Part shown: one piece after another, positions 1-8,045 of the stretch
How positions within the stretch are numbered: position 1 is the stretch's first letter
How the letters are laid out: every line of letters starts with the position of its first letter
Assembly (NCBI RefSeq): GCF_024112395.2
Contig: NZ_CP078013.2
Location: 4,216,001 to 4,280,000 of the forward strand
Direction: 5' to 3'
DNA from: Pseudomonas pergaminensis
GTDB taxonomy: Bacteria; Pseudomonadota; Gammaproteobacteria; Pseudomonadales; Pseudomonadaceae
Length of the DNA: 64,000 nucleotides
The notes under the pieces: model-generated
Told to the model about the DNA's origin: nothing
The model's input: the letters and a program-made list of their open reading frames with translations, nothing else
Databases searched by the model: none
Made by a program: the position numbers and the translations under genes

Positions 1-2326
1 CGAAAAACAGCATGAAACGGCCGACATCGCCCGGCTGCCAACGTTGGGGTTTGCTGAGCATCTGCGCATCGACGTTATCGAACGGAATCGCAATCTGCGA
101 AATGTCGTACAGCAGGTTCTGCACCAGCAAGTGCATCGGCAGCATCGGCAGGAACGGGATAAACGCACTGGCCACCAGCACCGAGAACACGTTGCCGAAG
201 TTGGAACTGGCGGTCATCTTGATGTACTTGAGCATGTTGGCGAAGGTGCGCCGGCCTTCCAGCACGCCCTCCTCCAGGATCATCAGGCTCTTCTCCAGCA
301 GGATGATGTCGGCAGCTTCCTTGGCGATGTCCACCGCACTGTCCACCGAAATGCCGATGTCGGCGGTACGCAGCGCCGGCGCGTCGTTGATGCCATCGCC
401 CATGAACCCCACCACATGCCCGTTGGCCTTGAGCAGGCGCACGATGCGCTCCTTGTGGGACGGTGTCAGCTTGGCGAACACATTAGTGGTTTCCACGGCC
501 TTGGCCAGCTCGGCGTCGGTCATGTCCTCGATGTCGTTGCCCATCAGCAGGCCCTGTTGCTCCAGCCCCACTTCGCGGCAGATCTTGGCGGTGACCAGTT
601 CGTTGTCGCCGGTCAGCACTTTCACGGCGACGCCGTGGGCTTTAAGCGCCTTGAGCGCAGGCGCGGTGCTTTCCTTCGGTGGGTCAAGGAACGCCACGTA
701 GCCGATCAGCGTGAGGTTTTTCTCATCCGCCAGGCTGTACGTATCTTGCCCCGGCGCCATCGGCTGCGCCGCCACAGCCACTACACGCAGACCTTCTTCA
801 TTGAACGCGGCAGTCACCTGGCGAATACGTGCCAGGAGGTTTTCGGTCAGCGCTTCGTTGACGTCGCCATGGCGCACGTTGGTGCACACCGACAGGATCT
901 CTTCCACCGCGCCCTTGCAGATCAGCAGATGCGGCTGGCCTTGCTCGGCGACCACGACCGACATGCGGCGGCGATTGAAGTCGAACGGGATCTCATCGAC
1001 TTTCTGGAACGCGGTGCCGACCTTCAGCTCACGATGCACCTCCACATGTTCCAGCACCGCCACGTCCAGCAGGTTTTTCAGGCCCGTCTGGTAGTAGCTG
1101 TTGAGATAGGCCATTTCCAGCACATCGTCGGACTCTTCGCCCCACACGTCCACATGGCGTGCGAGGAAAATCCTGTCCTGGGTCAGGGTGCCGGTCTTGT
1201 CGGTGCACAGCACGTCCATGGCGCCGAAGTTCTGGATCGCGTCCAGGCGTTTAACGATGACCTTTTTGCGCGACAGAAACACCGCCCCCTTGGCCAGGGT
1301 GGACGTGACGATCATCGGCAGCATTTCCGGGGTGAGGCCCACGGCAATCGACAATGCGAACAGCAGCGCCTCGGTCCAATCGCCCTTGGTGAACCCATTG
1401 ATGAACAGCACCAGCGGCGCCATCACAAACATGAAGCGAATCAGCAACCAGCTGACCTTGTTGACGCCGTGCTGGAACGAGGTGGTGGCGCGGTCGGTAG
1501 CGGTCACACGCTGGGCCAGCGCGCCGAAATAGGTACTGTTGCCGGTGGTCAGGATCACCGCCGTCGCCGCACCGGACACCACGTTGGTGCCCATGAACAG
1601 GATATTCTCCAGGTCCAATGGGTTGCGGGTCTTGGCGTCCTGCTGCTGGGCGAACTTCTCCACCGGCATCGATTCGCCGGTCATCGCCGCCTGGCTGACG
1701 AACAGGTCCTTGGCGCTGAGCACGCGGCAGTCGGCAGGGATCATGTCACCGGCCGACAGGATGATCAGGTCGCCCGGCACCAATTGCTTGATCGGCAGCT
1801 CGATGCGCTTGGCTTCGTCCCGGCGCAACACGGTGGCGGTGTTGCTCACCATGGCCTTGAGGGCGTCGGCAGCCTTGTTGGACTTGGCCTCCTGCCAGAA
1901 ACGCAGCAGCGTCGACAGCACCACCATGGAGAAAATCACCGTGGCGGCCTTCATGTCTTCGGTCAGCCAGGAGATCACCGCCAGCAAGGTCAGCAGCAGG
2001 TTGAACGGGTTTTTGTAGCAATGCCACAGGTGCACCCACCATGGCAGCGGCTGCTCATGCTCGACTTCGTTGAGGCCGTATTGCACGCGCAGCGCATCGG
2101 CTTCCTGGGTGTTCAAGCCTTCGGCGTGGCTGCCCAGGGTACCGAGCAATTGCACGGCACTGCTGTTGGCCGAGACCACCAGGGTGTGCGCCAGGGTCGG
2201 CGGTACTTCGCGGCTGACACTGGCGTCGGTCACGGTTTCGAGCATCGCCAGGCGGCGGAAGTGCCGGGCGATGTGCCGGGTCCGCAGGAAGCCGGCGAAG
2301 AACTCTTTCAACAGAGTGAAGTTCAT
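1..2326 (-). CDS. mgtA: Magnesium-transporting P-type ATPase (partial, 3' end outside window)
   Basis: Inner-membrane P3B-type ATPase that imports Mg2+ using ATP. About 775 N-terminal residues are visible; the family is about 900, so only the last membrane helices are missing. The N-terminus reads MNFTLLKEFFAG. The phosphorylation motif DKTGTL places the acceptor Asp near residue 376. The TGES motif of the actuator domain and the GDGINDAPAL hinge motif are also present. The ATG at 2326 has a GCAGGAG ribosome site 9 bases upstream. It is preceded by an approximately 420-base leader rich in hairpins, which fits a Mg2+-regulated gene. A long open frame on the opposite strand (44-2479) is a GC-rich shadow. 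Confidence 0.95.
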   Translation of the reverse strand, partial: MNFTLLKEFFAGFLRTRHIARHFRRLAMLETVTDASVSREVPPTLAHTLVVSANSSAVQLLGTLGSHAEGLNTQEADALRVQYGLNEVEHEQPLPWWVHLWHCYKNPFNLLLTLLAVISWLTEDMKAATVIFSMVVLSTLLRFWQEAKSNKAADALKAMVSNTATVLRRDEAKRIELPIKQLVPGDLIILSAGDMIPADCRVLSAKDLFVSQAAMTGESMPVEKFAQQQDAKTRNPLDLENILFMGTNVVSGAATAVILTTGNSTYFGALAQRVTATDRATTSFQHGVNKVSWLLIRFMFVMAPLVLFINGFTKGDWTEALLFALSIAVGLTPEMLPMIVTSTLAKGAVFLSRKKVIVKRLDAIQNFGAMDVLCTDKTGTLTQDRIFLARHVDVWGEESDDVLEMAYLNSYYQTGLKNLLDVAVLEHVEVHRELKVGTAFQKVDEIPFDFNRRRMSVVVAEQGQPHLLICKGAVEEILSVCTNVRHGDVNEALTENLLARIRQVTAAFNEEGLRVVAVAAQPMAPGQDTYSLADEKNLTLIGYVAFLDPPKESTAPALKALKAHGVAVKVLTGDNELVTAKICREVGLEQQGLLMGNDIEDMTDAELAKAVETTNVFAKLTPSHKERIVRLLKANGHVVGFMGDGINDAPALRTADIGISVDSAVDIAKEAADIILLEKSLMILEEGVLEGRRTFANMLKYIKMTASSNFGNVFSVLVASAFIPFLPMLPMHLLVQNLLYDISQIAIPFDNVDAQMLSKPQRWQPGDVGRFMLFF

Positions 2327-2745
2327 GGTGTTACTCCTGCGCGAGGAAACCGTCGTGCAGGTACCGCCGTCTGCACCGCGCCCGTTTCATGGGCACAGTC
2401 AGCTTGGCCCGCCTGCCGAAAAAAGGCAGGCGCGTCCGTAGCATCCCGAGGCGAGTCAGGTGCTGGTCAGCGTCGATGAGAGGGATTCGGGCAGGTGCCA
2501 GGATTGGCCGCTGCCGGGATGCCGCTTCTCGCTTTTAGTGGCGAGACAACGGCATCGGAAAAATGCGCGTTACCTTGCCAAGCCTGTGCCGGTTACCGAA
2601 ACCGGCCGACTACTGTCACTCGAACAAGTACCCACTGAGGGTCTCCGCTATTGATGAAAACGCGCGAAGCTTACGCCCCGATGAAAGGAGAGTAAACCGT
2701 AGGAAAGTTTCCGTATGGGGAATAAGAAGATTCTTCAGGATGGGT
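2327..2745 (-). promoter_or_regulatory. Structured 5' leader of mgtA, candidate cis-acting Mg2+ control RNA
   Basis: This 419-base stretch between the GNAT gene and mgtA has no convincing large gene. On the mgtA strand it holds at least three clean stems: a 7-bp GCCGGTT/AACCGGC hairpin (2588-2606), a long stem with inner CTCGC/GCGAG and outer GATGCCG/CGGCATC arms (about 2515-2557), and a 7-bp GCCTGCC/GGCAGGC hairpin with a T-rich loop (2411-2431). A 37-codon basic reading frame (2444-2331) ends inside the mgtA ribosome site. Known mgtA genes of enterobacteria have regulatory leaders; a functional parallel here is inference. I do not recognise the M-box consensus. Confidence 0.5.
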
Positions 2746-3354
2746 TCAGGAAGGTAGATCCACTTGATCTCGCGGCACCAACGTCGGGAAATCACCCACC
2801 TGCCCACCTGTCAGGGCCTTGACCTGAATCGATACGCTGTTCACCTGACGCCCCATCGTGATCCCTTCGCGGGTGCGTACCTGCACATAGCCAAGTTTTG
2901 GCCAGAAACGTTCGGCCTTGGCATTGCCGATGACTACCGTCAAACGCAGCCATTGAGCGCCATTGCCCGCCGCCCAAGCCTCAAGATCGGCGTGCAGCCG
3001 CTGCGCCAACCCAGTGCCATGCAAGCGTGCATCCACCAGCAACAGCCCGATATGCCAAACACCAACAGCCAGCAAGTCCGCCGCAATGTTCACCACCGCC
3101 ACCAGCTGGTTTTCCACATCGCGGTAACCCAGCCAATACATCCGACTGCACGCCCACCCCGCGGGCAACTGTCCCTGCAACTCCTCATGCGCTTCGGTCG
3201 CAGTGGCGGGTGCGCCGTTGACCGCGATGAAGTAATCCGGCGCCCGCTCAAAAAACCGCTGCAACTCGACCTCATCGCGATCACCCAGCTCAACGACCTG
3301 AATGCCCACGACGGAACACGCCGGCAACCCGTGTGAATCAACCTCCATGTCCAT
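2746..3354 (-). CDS. GNAT-family N-acetyltransferase
   Basis: Cytoplasmic acetyl-CoA-dependent N-acetyltransferase of unknown substrate. The acetyl-CoA-binding core is seen as a beta strand (VWHIGLLLVDARLHGTGLA) followed by an alpha helix, with RFWPKLGYV in the typical last strand region. About 202 residues, normal for a single GNAT domain. The frame can be extended to a TTG at 3363 that overlaps the upstream FKBP stop, but the ATG codons at 3354 and 3348 sit just after a GAGG ribosome site, so 3354 is used. It probably forms a two-gene unit with the FKBP gene, whose stop is 5 bases away. Confidence 0.8.
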   Translation of the reverse strand: MDMEVDSHGLPACSVVGIQVVELGDRDEVELQRFFERAPDYFIAVNGAPATATEAHEELQGQLPAGWACSRMYWLGYRDVENQLVAVVNIAADLLAVGVWHIGLLLVDARLHGTGLAQRLHADLEAWAAGNGAQWLRLTVVIGNAKAERFWPKLGYVQVRTREGITMGRQVNSVSIQVKALTGGQVGDFPTLVPRDQVDLPS

Positions 3355-3359
3355 CGTCC

Positions 3360-3704
3360 TCAATCGTCCCGCGTCAGCACTTCCAGCAACTCAATCTCAA
3401 AACGCAGGTTGCTGTTGGGCTTGATATGCGCGCCCATCGACCGCTCGCCATAGGCCAGATGCGCCGGCACAAACAGCGTGCGCACACCGCCCACCTGCAT
3501 GCCCATCAAGCCCAGGTCCCAGCCCTTGATCACACGCCCGGTGCCAATCACACACTGGAACGGCTTGCCGCGCTCCCAAGAGGAATCGAACACCGTGCCA
3601 TCTTCCAGAGTGCCGGTGTATTGGGTGGTGATCAGCGCGCCCTTGACCACGGCTTTGCCGGTGCCAGGGCGGAGGTCGGTGATTTGGAGTTCTTCGGGGC
3701 TCAT
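3360..3704 (-). CDS. FKBP-type peptidyl-prolyl cis-trans isomerase
   Basis: Small single-domain proline isomerase (114 aa) of the FKBP fold. Characteristic segments: GTGKAVVKGALITTQYTG near residues 14-31, DGTVFDSSWERGKPF, VIKGWDLGLMGM and the FVPAHLAYGERSMG loop, followed by the closing strand LRFEIELLEVL. There is no signal peptide, so it is cytoplasmic. The ATG at 3704 begins the conserved domain with only a short lead. It lies immediately upstream of the GNAT gene on the same strand. Confidence 0.92.
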   Translation of the reverse strand: MSPEELQITDLRPGTGKAVVKGALITTQYTGTLEDGTVFDSSWERGKPFQCVIGTGRVIKGWDLGLMGMQVGGVRTLFVPAHLAYGERSMGAHIKPNSNLRFEIELLEVLTRDD

Positions 3705-3868
3705 AGGGCGCTCGTTGACGGTACAAAGGGTGGGGTTTTCCCAGAATTGGGTAGGTTTGGCAAGTGTAGGAAGAGTCGCTGCGATGACATTTCCCTTTAT
3801 CTCGCAGGACGTTTCCGAGAGAATCCCAACCGCTTGCGCCGCTCAAATCACGTGGCTAGTCTTCGTCG

Positions 3869-3888
3869 GTCACTGCCAATTCAGTGAC
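3869..3888. promoter_or_regulatory. Palindrome GTCACTG-N6-CAGTGAC upstream of the C4-like RNA
   Basis: A perfect 7-bp inverted repeat with a 6-base spacer, 8 bases before the first pairing block of the C4/CI-like element. It could be an operator or the first stem of the leader transcript; sequence alone does not decide. Confidence 0.4.
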
Positions 3889-3895
3889 TCGGGGT

Positions 3896-4075
3896 TTGGT
3901 AGACCACGAGTGATTAGGCGCTAAGCGCCCCCTTCTGCAAGGCGCTTTTTTTCGGCCCTGCGTTATGGTGGCCGTGCGCAGGGCACCTTCGGGTGCACCG
4001 GGTCCTAATCACCGGTCTACCAATCTGCGTACGGTCACCACCCTAAAAGTCGTTTGGTAGCGATCGTGGTGACAT
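3896..4075 (+). ncRNA. C4 / P4-CI-like antisense RNA element in the leader of a small gene
   Basis: Seen: TTGGTAGACC at 3896-3905 and TTGGTAG at 4054-4060 flank GGTCTACCAA at 4014-4023, so the central block can pair with either flank but not both. The outer pairing extends through GTGATTAGG (3910-3918) with CCTAATCAC (4004-4012). Inside lie an intrinsic terminator (3924-3952) and a GCACC-TTC-GGGTGC hairpin (3983-3996). GTCACCAC and GTGGTGAC form a further stem before the ribosome site. This seqA-seqB-seqC arrangement is that of the P4 CI and P1 C4 immunity RNAs, where a processed RNA causes premature termination of its own leader. The consensus match is from memory. Confidence 0.7.
3924..3952 (+). 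terminator. Intrinsic terminator inside the C4-like leader
   Basis: AGCGCC (3924-3929) pairs perfectly with GGCGCT (3941-3946), followed by a run of seven T (3946-3952). Placed between the first and second pairing blocks, it would stop transcription before the downstream small gene. Confidence 0.75.
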
Positions 4076-4101
4076 TCCAACTTAGATTAGGAGTTGAACC
4101 C

Positions 4102-4347
4102 ATGGACAAACCTGTCCCCGCGCCGCCCGCTTCAGAACTGCAATTCTTCACCACCACCCCAGACCTCAGCTTCGAAGACGCCCTGGCCCACGCCAGCAGC
4201 GTGTTGCGTTGTGCTGCCGTTGCGGCGCAAACCGCCGGGGATCAACTGGAAGGGACGTCACGCACGTTGGTGCTGTCGGTCATGCACCTGGTGGACATGG
4301 CCAGTGTGATGGTGGATCGGTCGCTGGAGTGTATGCAGCCGAGCTAA
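4102..4347 (+). CDS. Small DUF6124/DUF3077-like protein
   Basis: An 81-aa soluble protein of unknown function. It has a proline-rich head (MDKPVPAPPASELQFF), then a predicted helical hairpin containing PDLSFEDALAHASSVLRCA and a second helix LVLSVMHLVDMASVMVDRSLE. I recall many short Pseudomonas proteins with the EDALAHAS...VMHLVDMA pattern under DUF6124 or DUF3077, but no biochemical role. The ATG at 4102 follows a TAGGAG ribosome site at 4088-4093; an in-frame upstream extension lacks one. It lies directly behind the C4-like RNA element, suggesting control by premature termination. Confidence 0.75.
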   Translation: MDKPVPAPPASELQFFTTTPDLSFEDALAHASSVLRCAAVAAQTAGDQLEGTSRTLVLSVMHLVDMASVMVDRSLECMQPS

Positions 4348-4370
4348 GTCCGTTCGCATCAAGCAAAACC

Positions 4371-4498
4371 TTGTGGTGAGCGGGCTTGTCCCGCGCTGGG
4401 CTGCGAAGCGGCCCTAAAACAGACTCGTTCTAATCAGGCAGAACGCTTTTTTTGGGGCCGCTTCGCGCCCCAACGCGGGACAAGCCCGCTCACCACAA
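4371..4498. repeat. Long REP-type inverted repeat (25-bp perfect arms)
   Basis: TTGTGGTGAGCGGGCTTGTC... at 4371-4395 is exactly complementary to 4474-4498, with a second inner GC-rich pairing (GCTGCGAAGCGGCC with GGGGCCGCTTCGCGCC). It sits between two convergent gene ends and can form a bidirectional terminator. Confidence 0.85.
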
Positions 4499-4532
4499 CA
4501 AGCCCTGCCCACCACAATAGTTAACTTGCTCC

Positions 4533-5153
4533 TCACAACCACCGCCAAAACCGACTCCAAAACCCACGCCCCAAATCATCCTTGCACCGCGCATATTGCG
4601 CCGCATACATCTGCGAGCGCGCCTGTACCTTGCTAGCCACCGGCGGCAGCCAGGCCTTGGCGGCGTAGGTGCGTTGGCGGTAGCCGCCCCAGCCTTCGTG
4701 GTAGTTCAGGTATTGGCCGTAGGCGTCGTATTTGTAGACGCCATTGATGGTGTAGGTCTTGTCCATGTACCAGCCGACAAAATCGATGGCGTCGTCGAAG
4801 TCCTGGCGGCTGGCGCCGGTGCGGCCGGTGCTCTTGCGGTAGTCGTTCCACACTTCGTCCTTGGCCTGGGCGTAGCCGGCGGCGGTGGAGACGCGGCCCC
4901 AGGGGATGATCCACAGCAGGTATTTGCGGGGGGCCAGGGCGTCCTGGCGGAAGCCGGACTCCTGGTACATGATGGCGAACGGTACCTGGATCGGCACGCC
5001 CCAGCGCTTTTGCGTGACTTTGGCGGCGTCGTACCAGTCGTCTTTTTCGCGGAAGATGCCGCACAGGTCATTGGGCGTGCGTGGCGGCGAGGTGCCGCAC
5101 GCCGCCAACAGGGAGGTGAGTAGTAACAGTCCGACGGCTTTGGCTGCGCTCAA
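4533..5153 (-). CDS. Lysozyme-like (SLT-type) transglycosylase-domain lipoprotein
   Basis: Predicted outer-membrane or periplasmic lipoprotein of 206 aa. The N-terminus has a lipoprotein signal peptide with lipobox LLAAC (Cys at about residue 19). The following domain carries IMYQESGFRQDALAP, the catalytic-Glu helix of SLT-like enzymes, and WGRVSTAAGYAQAKDEVW, a variant of the SLT GLMQ region, so peptidoglycan cleavage is likely. The start is a TTG with an AAGGTG ribosome site 6 bases before it; no ATG gives a complete signal peptide. Closest family from memory: Pseudomonas SLT-domain lipoproteins. Convergent with the small gene at 4102-4347. Confidence 0.8.
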   Translation of the reverse strand: MSAAKAVGLLLLTSLLAACGTSPPRTPNDLCGIFREKDDWYDAAKVTQKRWGVPIQVPFAIMYQESGFRQDALAPRKYLLWIIPWGRVSTAAGYAQAKDEVWNDYRKSTGRTGASRQDFDDAIDFVGWYMDKTYTINGVYKYDAYGQYLNYHEGWGGYRQRTYAAKAWLPPVASKVQARSQMYAAQYARCKDDLGRGFWSRFWRWL

Positions 5154-5200
5154 GGGGCACCTTTGCGAGATACGCGTAAAAAAACCGGCATTTTACGCGT

Positions 5201-5665
5201 TCATTGAGGTGAGTGCCGATGTGTCATCCAGTCGTTTTGATAACGGCGGTGACCTCCAATTCCAGCATTCCGCCACTGGGCAACCCCGCCACGCAGACCG
5301 CCGACCGCCGACCGCGCATGCCGGCCCTGCTCGCCAAACACGTCAATCAACACCTGGGAAGCGCCGTCGACCACGTTGGAAAAGCGCTGGAAACCCTCGC
5401 CGCCAAACACAAAACCTCGCACAAACAGAATGCGCTCGACGTTCTCTAACCCTACCGCCTGATCCAGCACGCTCAAGGCGCGCAACGCGCAGGTTTGACC
5501 GGCCTGTGTCACCCGCGCTGGCGAGGTCTGGTCCGTCACCGGTCCGCTGATCACGCCATCGCCCAGCCGGCACACTTGTCCACTCACATAGGCCACACCC
5601 GCATGAATCGTCACTGGCACATAGTCACCCTTGGGTCCTGGCGCCTCGGGAAGTTGCAACCCCAA
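5201..5665 (-). pseudogene. RidA/YjgF-family protein with frameshifted C-terminus
   Basis: Residues 1 to about 120 match the RidA family (enamine/imine deaminase): HAGVAYVSGQ, LRALSVLDQAVGLENVERILFVRGFV, GEQGRHARSAV. After RHARSAV the frame leaves the family. A 7-bp unit occurs three times (5295-5301, 5302-5308, 5309-5315, last copy with one change). Removing one unit restores VCVAGLPSGGMLELEVTAVI and a stop at 5224, giving a family-typical 144 aa. The 5' end is also poor: the only in-frame start is TTG at 5665, with no ribosome site. A recent loss-of-function mutation or a slippage switch are the options. Confidence 0.75.
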
Positions 5666-5775
5666 GGCCGCGACACGCGCGTGGTGACAGACTTGTGGCG
5701 CAAGGGATCGAGCCGGATCATGCGCGGGATCGGGACATCGGTGATTGGGGGTGCGCCTGGAGGAACCGACTCGAA

Positions 5776-5878
5776 TGTGGGAGCTGGCTTGCCGGCGATG
5801 GTCGTCAACGATGACGCGGAAAGCCAGAACGTATGCGGCGCCTTTACGTTTTTCACCGGTAAGCCGGCGCCTATAGGG
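5776..5878. repeat. REP-type inverted repeat
   Basis: TGTGGGAGCTGGCTTGCCGGCG at the left is complementary to GCCGGCGCCTATAG at the right. The stop codon of the FAD protein gene lies in the right arm. A typical Pseudomonas intergenic REP pair. Confidence 0.7.
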
Positions 5879-7262
5879 TAAGTCGTGCGGCCAGTGCCTT
5901 GGCTTGCAGCGCTACATCGGTCACTGCGGTGCTTTCCCACCACATCCCGCGCAACGGCGGGCCCATGGCGAACAGGCGCCGGCTGACATTGCCCTCTGCG
6001 TCCAACACCGCGCCCGACGCGTCCGCCGCAATCCCCAACGCCAGAGGCCCCGGCTGGATCAGCCCACGCTTGAGCAATTGCTGCGGCAGCGCACGGGCCA
6101 CGCGGCGCCAGTCGTATTCGATACCGCTGGAGTTGATCAGCGCTGCGCCCGAGACCTGGGTGATGGCTTGCTCGCCGCGATGACGCAAGCGAATGGTCAC
6201 GCCTTCAGCCGAAGGTTCCAAGCCCTTGAAGGAGGCTGCCCGGATCCGTAACCGCCCCTCATCATGCAAGCGTGCCACTAACTGCGCGCTCAACGGCGGC
6301 GAACGGTGGTGATGGCTTTCCCACCACGGCCGCACATGCCGTACGAACTGGCGTTTCTCGCGCTCGCTGGCCTGGCTCCACAGGCGGCCGATGTGTGCGC
6401 GCACGGTGTCCAGCGGCGCTTGCCAATCGATGCCCTGCGTTTGCGCAATAGCGCATTGCCGACGCACTTCGCGCAGCAATTGCCGAGGGCTGCGCAGACG
6501 GTGATCCTCGCCGAGAAAATCCACCCAGCTCGGCGGTTGCCGGCGCACATGGGGCAGCAAGCCGTGACGCGAGAAAACCTCGATGGGTCCGCGATGCCCG
6601 GCCTGTTCCAGGGAGACCACAGCGTCGACCATCGTCAGCCCCGATCCGATGATCAGCACCGGCGCTTGTGGGTCAATCCCGGTCATCGCCTTGACATCCC
6701 ACGGGTCCACCGCCGCCGCATTCAGCCCACTGGATTCGGTTTGTGGCGTGCGTGCCGCCGGGAACATGCCGGTGGCCAGTACCGCAAACCCGCCGCGCAG
6801 TGGCTGGCCGTTATCGAGGGTCAGCAGCGTCGAGGCTTCCTCCACTTGCAGGTCGACCACTTCGCCGCGCACGTGCTCGACGCTGGATGCAGACTGCGCC
6901 TTGGCCTCAGCCAAGCGTTGCTGGGCGTACAAACCAAAAATCCCGCGCGGCGGGAACAATTCGCTGATCGGCACGCGTTGCTGGCCGGACTCCGGCCAGC
7001 CGCCGGCGCCGATGTAGTCGGTGAGCCATTGGGTCAGGTCGTCGGCATTGTCCGGGTCGACACTCATGCGCGCCGCATTGCCGTTGAGGGTGTGGCCCAG
7101 TTCGACAGCACTGTAGGCCTCTCCGCGCCCCAGTTCCGCGCGCGGCTCGATCACCAGGATCCGGCGTTGGCCGGGCAGGCGCAGCAGTTGCACGGCCAGC
7201 ATCGTGCCGCTCAGGCCGCCGCCGATGATCAGTACATCAGCGTTGCGGATGGATTCAGTCAT
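5871..7262 (-). CDS. FAD/NAD(P)-binding protein, COG4529-like
   Basis: A 463-aa flavoprotein with an N-terminal Rossmann fold (DVLIIGGGLSGTMLAVQLL, residues 9-27), an acidic strand end (ILVIEPRAELGRGEAYS) and the second FAD motif VLATGMFPAA. It resembles the FAD-NAD(P)-binding family (Pfam NAD_binding_9), whose members often accompany uptake or oxidation operons; the substrate is unknown. It is the last gene of the sulfur/ABC cluster, 12 bases after the ABC ATPase, and may act on an imported compound or recycle flavin for the monooxygenase (inference). Its 3' end lies within a REP element. Confidence 0.75.
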   Translation of the reverse strand: MTESIRNADVLIIGGGLSGTMLAVQLLRLPGQRRILVIEPRAELGRGEAYSAVELGHTLNGNAARMSVDPDNADDLTQWLTDYIGAGGWPESGQQRVPISELFPPRGIFGLYAQQRLAEAKAQSASSVEHVRGEVVDLQVEEASTLLTLDNGQPLRGGFAVLATGMFPAARTPQTESSGLNAAAVDPWDVKAMTGIDPQAPVLIIGSGLTMVDAVVSLEQAGHRGPIEVFSRHGLLPHVRRQPPSWVDFLGEDHRLRSPRQLLREVRRQCAIAQTQGIDWQAPLDTVRAHIGRLWSQASEREKRQFVRHVRPWWESHHHRSPPLSAQLVARLHDEGRLRIRAASFKGLEPSAEGVTIRLRHRGEQAITQVSGAALINSSGIEYDWRRVARALPQQLLKRGLIQPGPLALGIAADASGAVLDAEGNVSRRLFAMGPPLRGMWWESTAVTDVALQAKALAARLTL

Positions 7263-7274
7263 GCAGAGTTGCCC

Positions 7275-8042
7275 TTACTGTTTGCCCAGATAAATGTCAT
7301 GCAAGTCGCCCCGCGCCAACAGTTCAGCGGCGCTGCCACTCAAGGCCACGCGCCCAGTATCCAATACGTAGCCGTGGGACGCATAGTTCAGCGCAACGTT
7401 GATGTTCTGCTCCGCGATCAGGAAGCTCACCTGCTGCTCGCGGTTGAGCTGCGCGATGATCGCGAAAATCTCCTGCACGATCATAGGCGCCAAACCCATG
7501 GATGGCTCGTCGAGCAGTACCAAAGTAGGACGGGTCATCAACGCCCGTCCAATGGCGACCATCTGCTGCTCGCCGCCCGAGGTGAGACCAGCGCGGGTGT
7601 GGCGCTTGGTCTTGAGCCGTGGGAACCAGGCGTAGATGCGTTCCAGGTCGTGCTCCATCTCCTTGCGGCTCAGGCGCCGGACAAAACCGCCGCTGCGCAG
7701 GTTGTCTTCCACGCTCAGTTGGCCGAACACATGGCGACCTTCCAGCACGTGGACCATGCCCTGGCGCACGCGCTGGCTGGGGTCGACGCCGGCCAGGTCG
7801 GCACCGGCGTATTCGATCGTGCCCCGGCTGACCTCGGCCCGCTCGGCACGCACCAACCCGGAGATGGCCTTGAGCGTGGTGCTCTTGCCGGCGCCATTGG
7901 CACCGAGCAAGGCCACGATCGCGCCCTTGGGTACGCTCAGCGACACCCCGGCCACCGCGAGGATCGCGCCGTCGTAGATCACTTCGATGTCGTTGACGCT
8001 CAACAGCGCCTGGCTGGCGGATTCAGCGGCGGGCTGGCTCAT
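7275..8042 (-). CDS. ABC transporter ATP-binding protein, LivF type
   Basis: A 255-aa cytoplasmic ATPase subunit of a branched-chain-amino-acid-type (HAAT) importer. Walker A GANGAGKST at about residues 43-51, signature SGGEQQM, Walker B LVLLDEPSMGL, and the switch His in the C-terminal half are all present. The ATG at 8042 follows the substrate-binding protein stop by 3 bases. It pairs with the LivG-like ATPase at 11340-12113. Context points to a non-amino-acid cargo, perhaps an organosulfur compound. Confidence 0.9.
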   Translation of the reverse strand: MSQPAAESASQALLSVNDIEVIYDGAILAVAGVSLSVPKGAIVALLGANGAGKSTTLKAISGLVRAERAEVSRGTIEYAGADLAGVDPSQRVRQGMVHVLEGRHVFGQLSVEDNLRSGGFVRRLSRKEMEHDLERIYAWFPRLKTKRHTRAGLTSGGEQQMVAIGRALMTRPTLVLLDEPSMGLAPMIVQEIFAIIAQLNREQQVSFLIAEQNINVALNYASHGYVLDTGRVALSGSAAELLARGDLHDIYLGKQ

Positions 8043-8045
8043 GGT

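Noticed and set aside
2331..2444. 37-codon basic frame in the mgtA leader as a firm gene
   Set aside because: No good ribosome site is visible and the Arg-rich content can arise by chance in GC-rich DNA, so it is kept only as part of the leader finding.
44..2479. 811-codon plus-strand open frame rich in His and Gln
   Set aside because: It is the antisense shadow of mgtA; the minus strand encodes a complete run of P-type ATPase motifs.
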